DNA of 64,000 nt from Paulinella micropora (taxonomy: Eukaryota > Cercozoa > Imbricatea > Euglyphida): contig BJOX01000368.1 of NCBI GenBank assembly GCA_009731375.1, positions 332,360 through 396,359 of the forward strand, in the 5' to 3' direction. How positions within the stretch are numbered: the stretch's first letter is position 1; each line of letters opens with the position of its first letter. Under the pieces are notes generated by a model that worked only from the letters and a program-made list of their open reading frames with translations, searched no databases and had not been told where the DNA came from. The translations under genes and the position numbers were made by a program. This document shows, piece after piece, positions 63,441 through 64,000 of this stretch.

Positions 63441-64000
63441 CAAAGCCGCTACACCAGCAGGGAGAGAAAGTGAGGGGAGGCTTCGTCGTAGGCTGAAAGA
63501 GCTTGAACGCCCGGAGGATCAGGTATCGGTACTGGATGCTGAAGGGGGGTCGGGAGCAGTGAAAAATCTTGGCTGGTGGCACGACGGGAAAGGGAAAAGG
63601 ATAGGCCTGATTCCTCCAAGTGGAGTTGGAGCAAGTTTGAAAAAAACTTGAAGAAAGAGAATAGTCTTTAACGACAGGGAGACAATTCAAATTTAGCACG
63701 AGAGTCGAGTGCCTTGATCTTGAGGTCGGTGGTATAGAGTGCAAACTTGACACGAGGCAAGGTCCCTGCAGCTGGTATAGAGTGTAGAGCACTGGCCTGG
63801 GTGAAGGACACAAGACGGGGGAAGATTCCACAGGCTGGGATGTCGGTCACGGGGGTCGGAAGACTCACTGGCTGGCAGTCTCGACCAGAGGTTCTCCCTT
63901 GTCCTGGACTTGTCCGACCTGACAACTCCCGAGACCGCTAGGCGTGCGATGATTCCTGCCCAGACTTGTCCGGTGGGACTGGAGGACACAGTCTCTTCGT
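63441..64000. other. No gene recognised
   Basis: Short overlapping ORFs on both strands without recognisable features. A 12-bp TGGTATAGAGTG occurs twice (~63,729 and ~63,773). Confidence 0.5.

Overview
The window looks like a nuclear contig from a unicellular eukaryote (a protist or alga; I cannot name the lineage). The grounds are GT-AG introns in several genes (56 nt at 730-785; two in the KDZ gene near 32.3 and 33.2 kb; at least two near 39-40 kb), blocks of TTAGGG-type repeats at 37.4-38.0 kb, abundant microsatellites, and three classes of eukaryotic mobile DNA. Assembly gaps (N runs) mostly sit beside long G or C homopolymers. Small frameshifts occur in nearly every long gene, viral and host alike, so many may be uncorrected long-read indels rather than biological decay.

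Layout. 0-2.1 kb: a RuvC-like resolvase, a small spliced HMG/YABBY-like gene and a BRO-N-like gene. 2.2-7.47 kb: the 5' part of a Ty3/Gypsy-like LTR element on the minus strand (LTR, Gag-like, retropepsin-like), cut off before the reverse transcriptase. 7.47-24.1 kb: the larger arm of an endogenous polinton-like virus (PLV), AT-rich, beginning with a 0.9-kb repeat that abuts the LTR. It carries a tyrosine recombinase, a fibre-like protein, two GIY-YIG proteins, minor and major capsid proteins, a packaging ATPase, a phospholipase-A2-like minor virion protein and a fibre ending in an S74-type chaperone domain. 24.1-24.8 kb: a (TAG)n microsatellite. 25.39-31.3 kb: a second copy of the 0.9-kb repeat in the same orientation, then the second PLV arm (Zn-binding protein, primase-SF3 helicase, small proteins, 5' part of a fibre gene), ending in a (CTA)n microsatellite. 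32.1-34.45 kb: a KDZ-type transposase gene with introns. 34.96-35.95 kb: a retroelement Gag with a zinc knuckle. 36-38.3 kb: a duplicated segment containing telomere-like repeats.

38.4-53.5 kb is a GC-richer gene block with intervening microsatellites: a spliced gene of unknown function, a RanBP2-finger/methyltransferase gene, a zinc-binding protein of about 560 aa, a Cys-rich protein, a TMBIM-like membrane protein, an F-box/LRR gene and two large unrecognised proteins, one with 23-aa tandem repeats. 53.5-58.0 kb: the 3' part of a Ty3/Gypsy element of the same LTR family as the left fragment (RT thumb, RNase H, integrase, LTR start). 58-64 kb is repeat-dominated: a 1.9-kb CAAG/CAAA microsatellite, two fold-back palindromes, about eight copies of a ~180-bp satellite and a duplicated GC-rich repeat.

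The most interesting structure is the PLV. Its two arms each start at a copy of the 0.9-kb repeat and each end inside a fibre gene at complementary trinucleotide repeats. Inverting the segment between the two microsatellites would place the 0.9-kb repeats in inverted (terminal) orientation and bring the two fibre parts together, giving a PLV of about 23 kb. The present order is therefore either a microsatellite-mediated inversion or an assembly misjoin.
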